This document shows, one piece after another, positions 1 to 6,349 of a DNA stretch of 15,021 nt. The DNA comes from Phycisphaerae bacterium (GTDB lineage: Bacteria; Planctomycetota; Phycisphaerae; JAAYCJ01), in contig JAAZAW010000161.1 of assembly GCA_012514125.1 (NCBI GenBank), positions 1 to 15,021 on the forward strand, written 5' to 3'. A model generated the notes under the pieces. It was given only the letters and a program-made list of their open reading frames with translations, had not been told where the DNA came from and did no database searches. A program made the position numbers and the translations under genes. Position 1 is the stretch's first letter; each line of letters opens with the position of its first letter.

Positions 1-2
1 AG

Positions 3-80
3 GAAGACCCGCCGGGCGTGCTCGGCGGAAAAACGCGAGGACGAACTTCCGAAACCACCACGTGGATAAGGAGCGAATAA
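3..80 (+). CDS. Possible C-terminal end of an upstream gene (partial)
   Basis: Twenty-five codons are open from the left edge and end at a TAA at 78-80. This stop shares its last base with the ATG of the next gene (TAATG), a common junction between co-translated genes. The tail reads EDPPGVLGG, then a basic and Thr-rich stretch ending WIRSE; I do not recognise it. Frame 1 is also open from the edge and stops at 67-69, so the assignment is uncertain and rests mainly on the tight TAATG overlap. Confidence 0.25.
   Translation, partial: EDPPGVLGGKTRGRTSETTTWIRSE
68..73 (+). promoter_or_regulatory. Ribosome binding site AAGGAG
   Basis: A full AAGGAG lies 6 nt before the ATG at 80. It decides the start of the first small gene: an in-frame GTG at 62 lies upstream of this site and is therefore unlikely to be used. 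Confidence 0.75.
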
Positions 81-403
81 TGTCTTCAATTCCGCCTTCC
101 AACTTGAATCTCGTGTCAGGAATTGCTCAGACGAGCGTTTCTCAACGACAACGAGCCGTTGAAAAAGATTTGGAAAAAAATCAGCAAGCCCAACAGATGA
201 AGGAACAAAGCTTCCTGTCCGATCAGCAGGAACATCAGGTCGAGGACACCCTGCATCTGGAAAATAATCGAGTTCGCAAACACGATGACGAAGAATCGCA
301 TCAACAGCGAAGACATCGCCATCGAAATTTACCGGAAGACCAGACTCAGCCGATGGAAAAAAATGAGGACGACGATTCCGAACATATCGATCTACAAGCG
401 TAA
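80..403 (+). CDS. Small charged, probably disordered protein of unknown function
   Basis: The protein has 107 residues and I do not recognise a named family. No signal peptide or membrane segment is visible. The N-terminus (MSSIPPSNLNLVSGIAQTSV) is the only mildly hydrophobic part and looks like the conserved end. From about residue 25 on, the chain is dominated by Gln, Glu, Lys, Arg, His and Asp: first a Gln/Lys-rich probable helix (residues 25-60), then a His/Arg-rich stretch (about 66-84) and an acidic tail ending HIDLQA. Such composition suggests a flexible or coiled protein that binds a partner or nucleic acid, but this is inference. The start is fixed by a strong AAGGAG at 68-73. It precedes a second small protein gene by 119 bp and may follow an upstream gene by a TAATG overlap. 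Coding status is supported by the ribosome site and structured N-terminus; function is unknown. Confidence 0.65.
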   Translation: MSSIPPSNLNLVSGIAQTSVSQRQRAVEKDLEKNQQAQQMKEQSFLSDQQEHQVEDTLHLENNRVRKHDDEESHQQRRHRHRNLPEDQTQPMEKNEDDDSEHIDLQA

Positions 404-491
404 TATACTTTTGATTGAACATCGTCGCAGCATTAAAAATATTAAAAGGTCGGTCGCGGAGCTTGGCGAAGGGGCGAAACGACAACAAACT

Positions 492-508
492 TAAATCAAA
501 AAGCGTAT
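492..508 (+). repeat. Imperfect direct repeat, copy 1
   Basis: The sequence TAAATCAAAAAGCGTAT recurs at 813-827 with two fewer A residues. This copy runs directly into a perfect TATAAT box, so the repeat may be a promoter-linked element. Chance similarity in AT-rich DNA cannot be excluded. Confidence 0.3.
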
Positions 509-511
509 AAT
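506..511 (+). promoter_or_regulatory. Perfect -10 box TATAAT
   Basis: TATAAT at 506-511 would place a transcription start around 518, only about 5 nt before the ATG of the membrane-anchored small gene at 523. No good -35 hexamer lies at 16-18 bp (the 17-bp position reads CAACAA). The gene also lacks a Shine-Dalgarno sequence. The message may therefore be nearly leaderless. Confidence 0.4.
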
Positions 512-522
512 GACGGCGTTAC

Positions 523-798
523 ATGGAAGAAATTTTTCAAAATAGAAGTTATCAGGAAATCGGCTCGATGCTATTGGAGCTGATGACCTTTTTAGTTGTG
601 GTGATTATTATAGTGGCCATTCTGGACCGGTGGAGTCTGAACAAGCCGACGCTCCCACCGGCGGATGAAACAAAGCCACAACTCGATGAAATCGTTGAAT
701 CGCGTTTTTTGAAAGATGACGATTCTTCGTCCATTCCGCTGGAAGGTGATGCCCCCCCACCCGATACAGACAGCCCGCAGAATTCAGATCCGACTTAA
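523..798 (+). CDS. Small single-pass membrane protein of unknown function
   Basis: The protein has 91 residues and no family I can name. Residues 1-15 form a short polar N-terminus (MEEIFQNRSYQEIGS). Residues about 16-34 are a strongly hydrophobic, Val/Ile-rich membrane segment, and the rest is polar. The region after about residue 42 is rich in Pro, Asp, Glu and Ser and is probably disordered, ending in a run of Pro/Asp/Ser residues. The lack of a cleavage-site motif after the hydrophobic stretch suggests an anchor rather than a cleaved signal. Which side of the membrane carries the tail is unclear. There is no Shine-Dalgarno site; a TATAAT 12 nt upstream of the ATG suggests a near-leaderless message. 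It lies between the charged small protein gene and the ATPase operon, and may share a function with the former. Confidence 0.6.
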   Translation: MEEIFQNRSYQEIGSMLLELMTFLVVVIIIVAILDRWSLNKPTLPPADETKPQLDEIVESRFLKDDDSSSIPLEGDAPPPDTDSPQNSDPT

Positions 799-812
799 AA
801 AGCATACCCGCC

Positions 813-827
813 TAAATCAAAGCGTAT
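813..827 (+). repeat. Imperfect direct repeat, copy 2
   Basis: TAAATCAAAGCGTAT repeats the element at 492-508 with a two-base deletion in the A run. Here it is followed by TCAATTC and not by a TATAAT box, so it does not look like an active promoter. The two copies flank the small membrane protein gene. Confidence 0.3.
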
Positions 828-855
828 TCAATTCATTCAACTTTTCCCTATTTTT

Positions 856-878
856 TCCGATTTCTTGCGGACTTTTTT
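856..878 (+). terminator. Weak candidate terminator after the small genes
   Basis: TCCG (856-859) can pair with CGGA (868-871) around an 8-nt loop and is followed by a run of six T (873-878). The stem is only 4 bp, so this is marginal, but it is the only hairpin-plus-T-run seen after the small membrane protein gene. Confidence 0.2.
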
Positions 879-945
879 AGTTTTTTGGTGTAAACCGTGG
901 ATTTTGGAAAACCATTGTAAGGACGATTTTCGTTTTAATAGTTAT

Positions 946-951
946 TATAAT
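946..951 (+). promoter_or_regulatory. TATAAT box in the ATPase leader region
   Basis: A perfect -10 hexamer, but the 16-18 bp upstream positions carry no -35 resemblance and there is no TG extension. If used it would give a leader of nearly 190 nt. In such AT-rich DNA it could be chance. Confidence 0.25.
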
Positions 952-1011
952 ACGTTATATTGCTATTTTTTTTAGTTGTTATATTTTTCACAGGAAATCG
1001 AGAAAAAAAGC

Positions 1012-1039
1012 TTGCAATCATTTTTCAAAGCTGCACAAT
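1012..1039 (+). promoter_or_regulatory. Candidate promoter for the V-ATPase operon
   Basis: TTGCAA (1012-1017) and CACAAT (1034-1039) are spaced by 16 bp; each matches four of six consensus bases. The predicted transcript start near 1046 gives a leader of about 100 nt before the subunit E ATG at 1145. This is the best-placed two-box match in the spacer, but weak. Confidence 0.25.
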
Positions 1040-1144
1040 AGAGATCGTTTGAAATTTTGATGGATTCGATCGACTTCCTAACAGTTCCCCTTTTTAGTGT
1101 GAAGGGTCAGGATCGGAATAATAAATCAGGAATGGAGTTGCGCG

Positions 1145-1774
1145 ATGGCTGAGACACTTAAATCGTTTATAGACAAGCTTCAAAGCGACGGCGTTGCGGC
1201 GGGTCGGCAGGAGGCGGATAAGATTCGATCGCAGGCGGAGCACGAGGCTCAGGAGATTATTCGTCAGGCCCAGGAACAGGCGAAGACGATTGTGGCCCAA
1301 GCCCAGAGTGAGCGTGAGAGTATTTTGATGAAGACTCGCACAGAACTTGAGCTGGCTGCGCGAGATACGCTAAATCGCCTGCAGGAGACGTTGACGAAGG
1401 GACTTCGGGCGGTTTTGGCGGTGGCGGTGGACGAGAAGCTTGGCGATGAGGACTTTGTGCAAAAGGCGCTGCTGGAGATCGTAAACCAGTATGCCCAGGC
1501 TGATGCACAAGGGGCGAACACGATTACGATCAATGTTTCGGAGGATTTACGAAACAAACTAGCTCAATGGGCGATTGCGACGTTTCATAAGTCATCGGAA
1601 CTTCAGGAGAAGAAGAAATTTGTCGATTTGCAGGGGACATTGAAAAAGGCGGGGTTCGAGTATCGTCTGGCAGGCGGCACGGTGGAAATGACGGTCGATT
1701 CGACGGTAGAAACACTGATGGAAATGGTCGGTCCGGAAGTTCGGGAAATTATTTCCGAAGCGGTGAAAAAATAG
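1145..1774 (+). CDS. atpE: V-type ATPase subunit E (peripheral stalk)
   Basis: This 209-residue protein fits subunit E of bacterial and archaeal V/A-type ATPases, the outer stalk part that holds the catalytic head against rotation. The first 110 residues are a long charged helix with Ala/Gln/Glu repeats (for example AEHEAQEIIRQAQEQAK), as expected for the stalk coil. The C-terminal half is a mixed alpha/beta domain ending in VETLMEMVGPEVREIISEA, a region that matches the head-binding end in the family. The length is usual. The ATG follows GGAG at 1134-1137 with 7 nt spacing. It is the first gene of the operon, and a 105-bp gap separates it from the DUF2764-like gene. The usual partner of E in the stalk, subunit G/H, is not in this window, so the stalk may be built from E alone or from a partner encoded elsewhere. 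The sequence of coiled-coil proteins diverges fast; operon position strengthens the call. Confidence 0.9.
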   Translation: MAETLKSFIDKLQSDGVAAGRQEADKIRSQAEHEAQEIIRQAQEQAKTIVAQAQSERESILMKTRTELELAARDTLNRLQETLTKGLRAVLAVAVDEKLGDEDFVQKALLEIVNQYAQADAQGANTITINVSEDLRNKLAQWAIATFHKSSELQEKKKFVDLQGTLKKAGFEYRLAGGTVEMTVDSTVETLMEMVGPEVREIISEAVKK

Positions 1775-1879
1775 ACAAAAAGACGTCTGGAAAAGTCGAG
1801 AAAGCAGAAGATGGATTCCCGCCTTTACAGAAATAAGACTTTAAAGAAATTCATATAAACAAACAGAAAATTACTGAAT

Positions 1880-2629
1880 ATGGCTATTGGAAATTACTTC
1901 TATATTACTGCACTGCCGAATTTAGGTGATCTGGGCGAAAAGCCTGGAATCAAACCTGCGGAAATGCTGGCATTTTTGTCGGACCGTCCGGTATTGAAGT
2001 CGACAGCTTCAGTTATTTTTCTTCAGGATGATTTATTGCAGCGAGAAGCGTTTCTGGCGGGCGAGGAAAAGGTGGTCGAGCCTGCGGTTTTGACGATGGG
2101 ACAGGTCCAGAATCAGGCCCCCCTGCCGGCGGAACTGGTGGAAGTTTCGACACAGGAGCCCAGCCGATCGATTTTTGCGGATATTACCTGGGAGTTGTAT
2201 TTTCGATTTGCCGTCCGAGTGGCCAGCGAGGCGGGGAGCGAGTTTCTGGCAAGATGGGTAAGGTATGAGGTTGGTCTTCGCAACGCGATGGTTGTGGAAC
2301 GGTCCAAGCGGCTTGGGCTTGATCCGAGCCGATATCTGGTGGCGAAGGAACTTGGTGAAGAGGGTGTGGATTTTCGGACGGTGATTGGGGAATGGTCGTC
2401 GGCGGAGACGCCGCTGGCGGGTCATCGGGTGTTGACGCTGGCTCGGTGGCGTTGGCTTGGAGAGAATGAGGGGTGGTTTAGTTTTGAAAATGACGAATTG
2501 GCGGCTTATGCGGCCAAGCTTATACTTTTGCATCAATGGCATCGATTAATAGAGGCGGATTCGGGTGAGACAAGCAGCCTTGGGACCGCCGGCGAATCAT
2601 CTGAGAATGGTGAAAGGACAACCCAGTGA
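1880..2629 (+). CDS. DUF2764-like protein of V-type ATPase operons
   Basis: The protein has 249 residues and opens with NYFYITALPNLGDLG, which resembles the tyrosine-rich N-terminus (YYYL.A.LP.L) of DUF2764 proteins. Those are found between subunits E and A in V-type ATPase operons of Bacteroidetes, Chlamydiae and spirochaetes, exactly the position here. The body is helical with many Trp, Arg and Glu residues (WELYFRFAVRVASEAG; WVRYEVGLRNAMVVERSK), followed by a polar tail after about residue 232. No membrane segment is seen. I infer a soluble subunit, possibly taking the role of the missing subunit C that joins the rotor stalk to the membrane ring; this has not been shown from sequence. No Shine-Dalgarno site precedes the ATG. 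Its stop overlaps the GTG of subunit A by four bases (GTGA), implying coupled translation. Confidence 0.7.
   Translation: MAIGNYFYITALPNLGDLGEKPGIKPAEMLAFLSDRPVLKSTASVIFLQDDLLQREAFLAGEEKVVEPAVLTMGQVQNQAPLPAELVEVSTQEPSRSIFADITWELYFRFAVRVASEAGSEFLARWVRYEVGLRNAMVVERSKRLGLDPSRYLVAKELGEEGVDFRTVIGEWSSAETPLAGHRVLTLARWRWLGENEGWFSFENDELAAYAAKLILLHQWHRLIEADSGETSSLGTAGESSENGERTTQ
2613..2618 (+). promoter_or_regulatory. Ribosome binding site deciding the GTG start of subunit A
   Basis: AAAGGA lies 7 nt before a GTG at 2626. It supports the GTG start, which overlaps the stop of the preceding gene, rather than a later ATG. The site lies inside the end of the DUF2764-like gene. Confidence 0.6.
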
Positions 2630-4353
2630 ACGGAAAGATAGTAGCGGTTTACGGGAACCTGGTGATTGCGGAGGCAGACGGACGGATCGTTCAGAACTCG
2701 GTTGGATATTGCGTTCGATCGGACGGCGTTCGGCTGTTGAGCGAAGTCATTCGGATTCATGGCCGAATGGCGGATTTACAGGTTTTTGAAGAGACGCGAG
2801 GATTGAAGATCGGCGATACGGTCGAGTTCCGCGAAGAAATGTTGTCGGTGGTGCTCGGACCGGGATTGCTGGGTCAGATTTATGACGGGTTGCAGAACCC
2901 CCTGCCGAATCTGGCGAAAGAGGCTGGATTCTTTTTGACGCCTGGTAAGTATATTCATGGGTTGGATACCTCGCGAAAATGGACTTTTACGCCCAGTGCC
3001 AAGGTTGGTGAAATGGTGGAATCGGGTGAGACGCTTGGAAGCGTTCCGGAAGGCATTTTCGAGCATCGGATCATGGTTCCGTTCATGTGGCAGGGAAGTT
3101 TCACGATCGAAAAGATCGCGGTCGCGGGCGAGTATACGGTGGAAGATGAGATTGCGGTGTTGGTGGACGGAGAGGGCCAGAAGCGTAGTGTGACGATGCA
3201 GCAGCACTGGCCTGTGAAGATACCGCTGAATATCGCGAAGCAGCGATTAATCCCGACGACGCCGCTGGCGACACGGGTGCGGATTATTGATTCGATGTTC
3301 CCGATTGTCAAAGGCGGGACGTATTGCATTCCGGGTCCTTTCGGCGCGGGCAAGACGGTACTCCAGCAGATCACGTCTCGAAACGCGGAAGTGGACGTGG
3401 TGATTATCGCGGCGTGCGGGGAACGGGCGGGTGAGGTTGTCGAGACGCTGCGGGAATTTCCGGAATTGATCGACCCGCGAACGGGCAAGAGTTTGATGGA
3501 ACGCACGATTATTATCGCGAACACCTCGGCGATGCCGGTGGCAGCGAGGGAATCGTCGGTTTATACAGCGACGACGCTGGCGGAATATTATCGGCAGATG
3601 GGGTTGGATGTGCTTTTGTTGGCGGATTCGACATCGCGATGGGCACAGGCGATGCGTGAACTTTCGGGACGGCTGGAAGAAATTCCGGGTGAAGAGGCGT
3701 TTCCGGCGTATCTGGAAAGCCGAATCGCATCGTTTTATGAACGTGCGGGCGTGATTGAATTCAAGGATGGGCGAAGAGGATCGCTGACGATTGGGGGAAC
3801 GGTGAGTCCTGCGGGCGGAAACTTTGAGGAACCTGTGACACAGGGAACACTCAAGGTTGTTGGAGCGTTTCACGGTCTTTCACGGGCGCGAAGCGACGCG
3901 CGGCGTTATCCGGCGATCGATCCGCTGGATTCGTGGAGCAAGTATGTCGGGATTATCGATCCGAAGAAATCGGCGGAGGTTCGCAAGCTGTTGGTGCGTG
4001 GGAACGAGGTCCGGCAGATGATGACGGTCGTGGGCGAGGAAGGGACATCCATCGAGGATTTCACGATCGCGTTGAAGGCTGATTTTTTTGATAATTGTTA
4101 TTTGCAGCAGAACGCGTTTGACGAGGTGGACGGCGCGACGCCGGCGGAACGTCAGCGGATTGTGTTCGATAAGATTTTAGAGGTTGTGGAATTGGATTTT
4201 GGATTTACGGAAAAGACGGAGGCCCGGAAGACGATGGTTCAGATTTCGGATTTGTTCCGGAACTGGAACTATGCTCCGACGGACAGCGAGGAGTATAAGA
4301 ATCTTTTGGGTCAGATCGATCAATTCATCGCCACGAAAGGTCGCCAGGTATGA
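2626..4353 (+). CDS. atpA: V-type ATPase catalytic subunit A
   Basis: This 575-residue protein is the catalytic subunit of the V/A-type ATPase head, where ATP is bound and hydrolysed to drive rotation (or made, if the enzyme runs in reverse). The order is: N-terminal barrel (1-70), the extra inserted domain that separates A subunits from F-type beta (about 105-190, with FLTPGKYIHGLD), then the nucleotide-binding domain. The P-loop GPFGAGKT is at 237-244. The catalytic glutamate is E266 in GERAGE, where the usual motif is GERGNE, so the two residues after A are less common. LLLADSTSRWAQAMREL is the Walker B and following region. A helical C-terminal domain follows. The length is usual. The start is GTG, overlapping the previous stop as GTGA; the stop overlaps the B start as ATGA. 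Confidence 0.97.
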   Translation: MNGKIVAVYGNLVIAEADGRIVQNSVGYCVRSDGVRLLSEVIRIHGRMADLQVFEETRGLKIGDTVEFREEMLSVVLGPGLLGQIYDGLQNPLPNLAKEAGFFLTPGKYIHGLDTSRKWTFTPSAKVGEMVESGETLGSVPEGIFEHRIMVPFMWQGSFTIEKIAVAGEYTVEDEIAVLVDGEGQKRSVTMQQHWPVKIPLNIAKQRLIPTTPLATRVRIIDSMFPIVKGGTYCIPGPFGAGKTVLQQITSRNAEVDVVIIAACGERAGEVVETLREFPELIDPRTGKSLMERTIIIANTSAMPVAARESSVYTATTLAEYYRQMGLDVLLLADSTSRWAQAMRELSGRLEEIPGEEAFPAYLESRIASFYERAGVIEFKDGRRGSLTIGGTVSPAGGNFEEPVTQGTLKVVGAFHGLSRARSDARRYPAIDPLDSWSKYVGIIDPKKSAEVRKLLVRGNEVRQMMTVVGEEGTSIEDFTIALKADFFDNCYLQQNAFDEVDGATPAERQRIVFDKILEVVELDFGFTEKTEARKTMVQISDLFRNWNYAPTDSEEYKNLLGQIDQFIATKGRQV

Positions 4354-5657
4354 GAAAGTATTTTGACGAAATAACACGAATCGCGGGTAATGTGGTGACG
4401 GTCAAAGCTGACAACGTCGGTTACGACGAATTGGCGGTGATCAGTTCCTCTCGCGGGAGTTCTCTGGCCCAGGTGATTCGTCTGGAAGGGAATCAGGTCA
4501 GTTTGCAGGTGTTCTCCGGGACGCAGGGTGTATCGACAGGCGACAAGGTTCGTTTTTTGCACAAGCCGATGCAGGTTCCGTTTACGGACGAGTTGCTGGG
4601 ACGGATTTTTGACGGGTCCGGTCGGCCCAGGGACGGCAGAGGCGAGGTTCAGGGCGAACAAGTGGATATTGGGTCCCCCGCCGTTAATCCGGTCATGCGT
4701 GAGATGCCCAATAAGATGGTTGAAACGGGCATTCCGATGATCGATGTGTTTAACTCGCTGGTGGAGTCTCAGAAGATTCCGATTTTTTCGGTGGCAGGCG
4801 AGCCTTATAACGATCTGCTGGCGCGAATCGGTCTTCAGGCCAAGGCGGACATTATTATTCTTGGCGGGATGGGACTTCGGCACGACGATTATCTGAAATT
4901 CCGCAAGACGTTTGAGGACGGGGGCGTGCTGGGTCGAACGATCATGTTTATCAACACGGCGGCGGACCCGGTGGTCGAGGCATTGCTGGTGCCGGACCTT
5001 TGCCTGGCGGCGGGCGAGCAATTCGCGTTGCAGGGCAAGAAGGTGCTGGTGCTGTTGACGGATATGACGGCGTTTGCCGACGCGCTCAAAGAAATTTCGA
5101 TTATTCTGGAACAGATTCCATCGAACCGCGGTTATCCGGGCGATTTGTATACGCAGATGGCGAAGCGATATGAGAAGGCGGTGGATTTCGATGGAGCGGG
5201 GTCGATGACGTTGTTGACGTGCGTGACGATGCCGGGTGACGATGTGACGCATCCGGTGCCGGACAATACGGGGTACATTACTGAAGGACAGTTTTATCTG
5301 CGGCATGGGCGTATCGAGCCGTTCGGGTCGCTTTCGCGATTGAAGCAGCAGGTGAATGGTAAGACGCGGGACGATCACCGGGCGATTATGGATGCGTGTA
5401 TTCAGCTTTACGCGCTTTGCCGGGAGACCCGCGAGAAACGCGACATGGGTTTTGAGATGTCGGAGTGGGACCGCAAGTTGCTGAAATATGGACAGGCGTT
5501 TGAATCGAAGATTATGGATTTGTCGGTGAATATTCCGTTGTTTTCGGCGTTGGATCGATGCTGGGAGATTCTGGCGGAATGTTTTGAGCCGGCGGAGACG
5601 GGAATTCGACGGACGATTATTGAAAAGCACTGGCCCGCTCAAAAAGTCGGCAGTTAG
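4350..5657 (+). CDS. atpB: V-type ATPase non-catalytic subunit B
   Basis: The 435-residue protein is the regulatory partner of A in the hexameric head; it binds nucleotide at the A/B interface but does not cleave it. It lacks a true P-loop: at the matching place it has IFSVAGEPYNDLLARIGLQ, the variant I associate with the chlamydial/Bacteroidetes branch of B subunits. DVLLLADSTSRW of A is replaced here by VLVLLTDMTAFADALKEIS, typical of B. The arginine reaching into the catalytic site is expected at R330 in SLSRLKQ. The start ATG overlaps the A stop (ATGA) and follows AAAGG at 4336-4340. The last codon and the stop are formed by a heptamer repeat that runs on into the spacer before subunit D. 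Confidence 0.96.
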   Translation: MRKYFDEITRIAGNVVTVKADNVGYDELAVISSSRGSSLAQVIRLEGNQVSLQVFSGTQGVSTGDKVRFLHKPMQVPFTDELLGRIFDGSGRPRDGRGEVQGEQVDIGSPAVNPVMREMPNKMVETGIPMIDVFNSLVESQKIPIFSVAGEPYNDLLARIGLQAKADIIILGGMGLRHDDYLKFRKTFEDGGVLGRTIMFINTAADPVVEALLVPDLCLAAGEQFALQGKKVLVLLTDMTAFADALKEISIILEQIPSNRGYPGDLYTQMAKRYEKAVDFDGAGSMTLLTCVTMPGDDVTHPVPDNTGYITEGQFYLRHGRIEPFGSLSRLKQQVNGKTRDDHRAIMDACIQLYALCRETREKRDMGFEMSEWDRKLLKYGQAFESKIMDLSVNIPLFSALDRCWEILAECFEPAETGIRRTIIEKHWPAQKVGS

Positions 5658-5676
5658 AAGTTAGAAGTTGGAAGTT
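5653..5676 (+). repeat. Tandem heptamer GTTAGAA at the B-D junction
   Basis: Two exact copies of GTTAGAA (5653-5659, 5660-5666), one variant GTTGGAA (5667-5673) and a partial GTT follow each other. The first copy contains the TAG stop of subunit B. The variant copy creates GGAAG at 5670-5674, 9 nt before the ATG of subunit D, and so probably works as its ribosome site. Elsewhere in the operon genes overlap directly, so this short array looks like a local insertion or slippage product. Confidence 0.75.
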
Positions 5677-5683
5677 ATTTCAG

Positions 5684-6349
5684 ATGGCGACGAAGATTAA
5701 ATTGACACGACCCGAGCTTAAACGATATCGCGACGCGATGCATCGTTATACTCGATTTTTGCCGATGCTCAAGCTCAAGCAGCAACAGCTTCAGGTGACG
5801 ATTCGCGATGTCGAACACCAGCGACGTGCCGTCGAAGAAGAGGTTCGCAAGGCGACGCGTGTCATCGAACAATACAGCGGATTGTTTGGCGATTTGGCGG
5901 GTGTGAACGTCAAGAGTCTGGCGGAGCCTGAAGAGGTATTGACCTCGACGACGAATATCGCGGGCGTGGCGTTGCCGGTGTTTGAGGATGTGACGTTCGG
6001 GGCAGTGAGTTATAGTTTGTTTGGAACGCCCGCGTGGGTGGACCGGGCGGTGGCGGACTTGCAGGAGATTAATCGACACGAAGCCCATCGGAATGTTTTG
6101 CAGAAACAATATGAATTGCTCAGCGCCGAACTTGTGCGGATTATTCAGAGAGTGAATTTGTTTGAAAAGATCAAAATTCCCGAAGCGAAAAATGCGATTC
6201 GGGTGATTCGGATCAAACTCGGGGATGAGATGGCCTCGGCTGTGGGACGGGCGAAGATCGCCAAGACGAAACTTGCGAATGCGACGTCCGGTGACGCGGT
6301 CGATCTGTCGCCGATGGTTGACCACGAGGAGGAGGCGAGGGAATCATGA
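5684..6349 (+). CDS. atpD: V-type ATPase subunit D (central rotor stalk)
   Basis: This 221-residue protein matches subunit D, the coiled-coil axle inside the A/B head that turns with the membrane ring. The N-terminal helix (residues 5-65, with LTRPELKRYRDAMHRY and LKLKQQQLQ) and the C-terminal helix (from about 145) would form the coiled coil. The C-terminal part carries the recognisable VNLFEKIKIPEAKNAIRVI and RAKIAKTK elements. Between them is a short loop domain. The length is slightly above the family's usual size because of an acidic tail (VDHEEEARES). Its ribosome site is supplied by the heptamer repeat just upstream. The stop overlaps the subunit I start as ATGA. Subunit F, the usual partner of D, is not present in this window. 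Confidence 0.94.
   Translation: MATKIKLTRPELKRYRDAMHRYTRFLPMLKLKQQQLQVTIRDVEHQRRAVEEEVRKATRVIEQYSGLFGDLAGVNVKSLAEPEEVLTSTTNIAGVALPVFEDVTFGAVSYSLFGTPAWVDRAVADLQEINRHEAHRNVLQKQYELLSAELVRIIQRVNLFEKIKIPEAKNAIRVIRIKLGDEMASAVGRAKIAKTKLANATSGDAVDLSPMVDHEEEARES

Larger units (their letters stand above)
799..1144. other. Gene-free AT-rich spacer before the ATPase operon
   Basis: No credible reading frame is present. The stretch holds T-rich tracts (850-885), a TATAAT at 946-951 that forms a small inverted repeat (TATAA, 4-nt loop, TTATA; 946-959), and a weak two-box promoter candidate at 1012-1039. The ATPase operon promoter should lie here. No riboswitch or tRNA-like fold was recognised by eye. Confidence 0.6.

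Noticed and set aside
285..494. Plus-strand frame of 69 codons overlapping the end of the first small gene
   Set aside because: No ribosome site and a basic, patternless translation; the overlapping frame has a strong AAGGAG and an ordered N-terminus.
1824..1859. Possible promoter TTTACA / TATAAA before the DUF2764-like gene
   Set aside because: The spacer is 24 bp, too long for a normal sigma-70 promoter.
4320..5642. Long open frame of about 440 codons on the minus strand opposite subunit B
   Set aside because: Its translation is dominated by Arg, His, Asn and Gln with no domain pattern, and it mirrors a clearly identified gene. Codon bias of subunit B explains the lack of stops.
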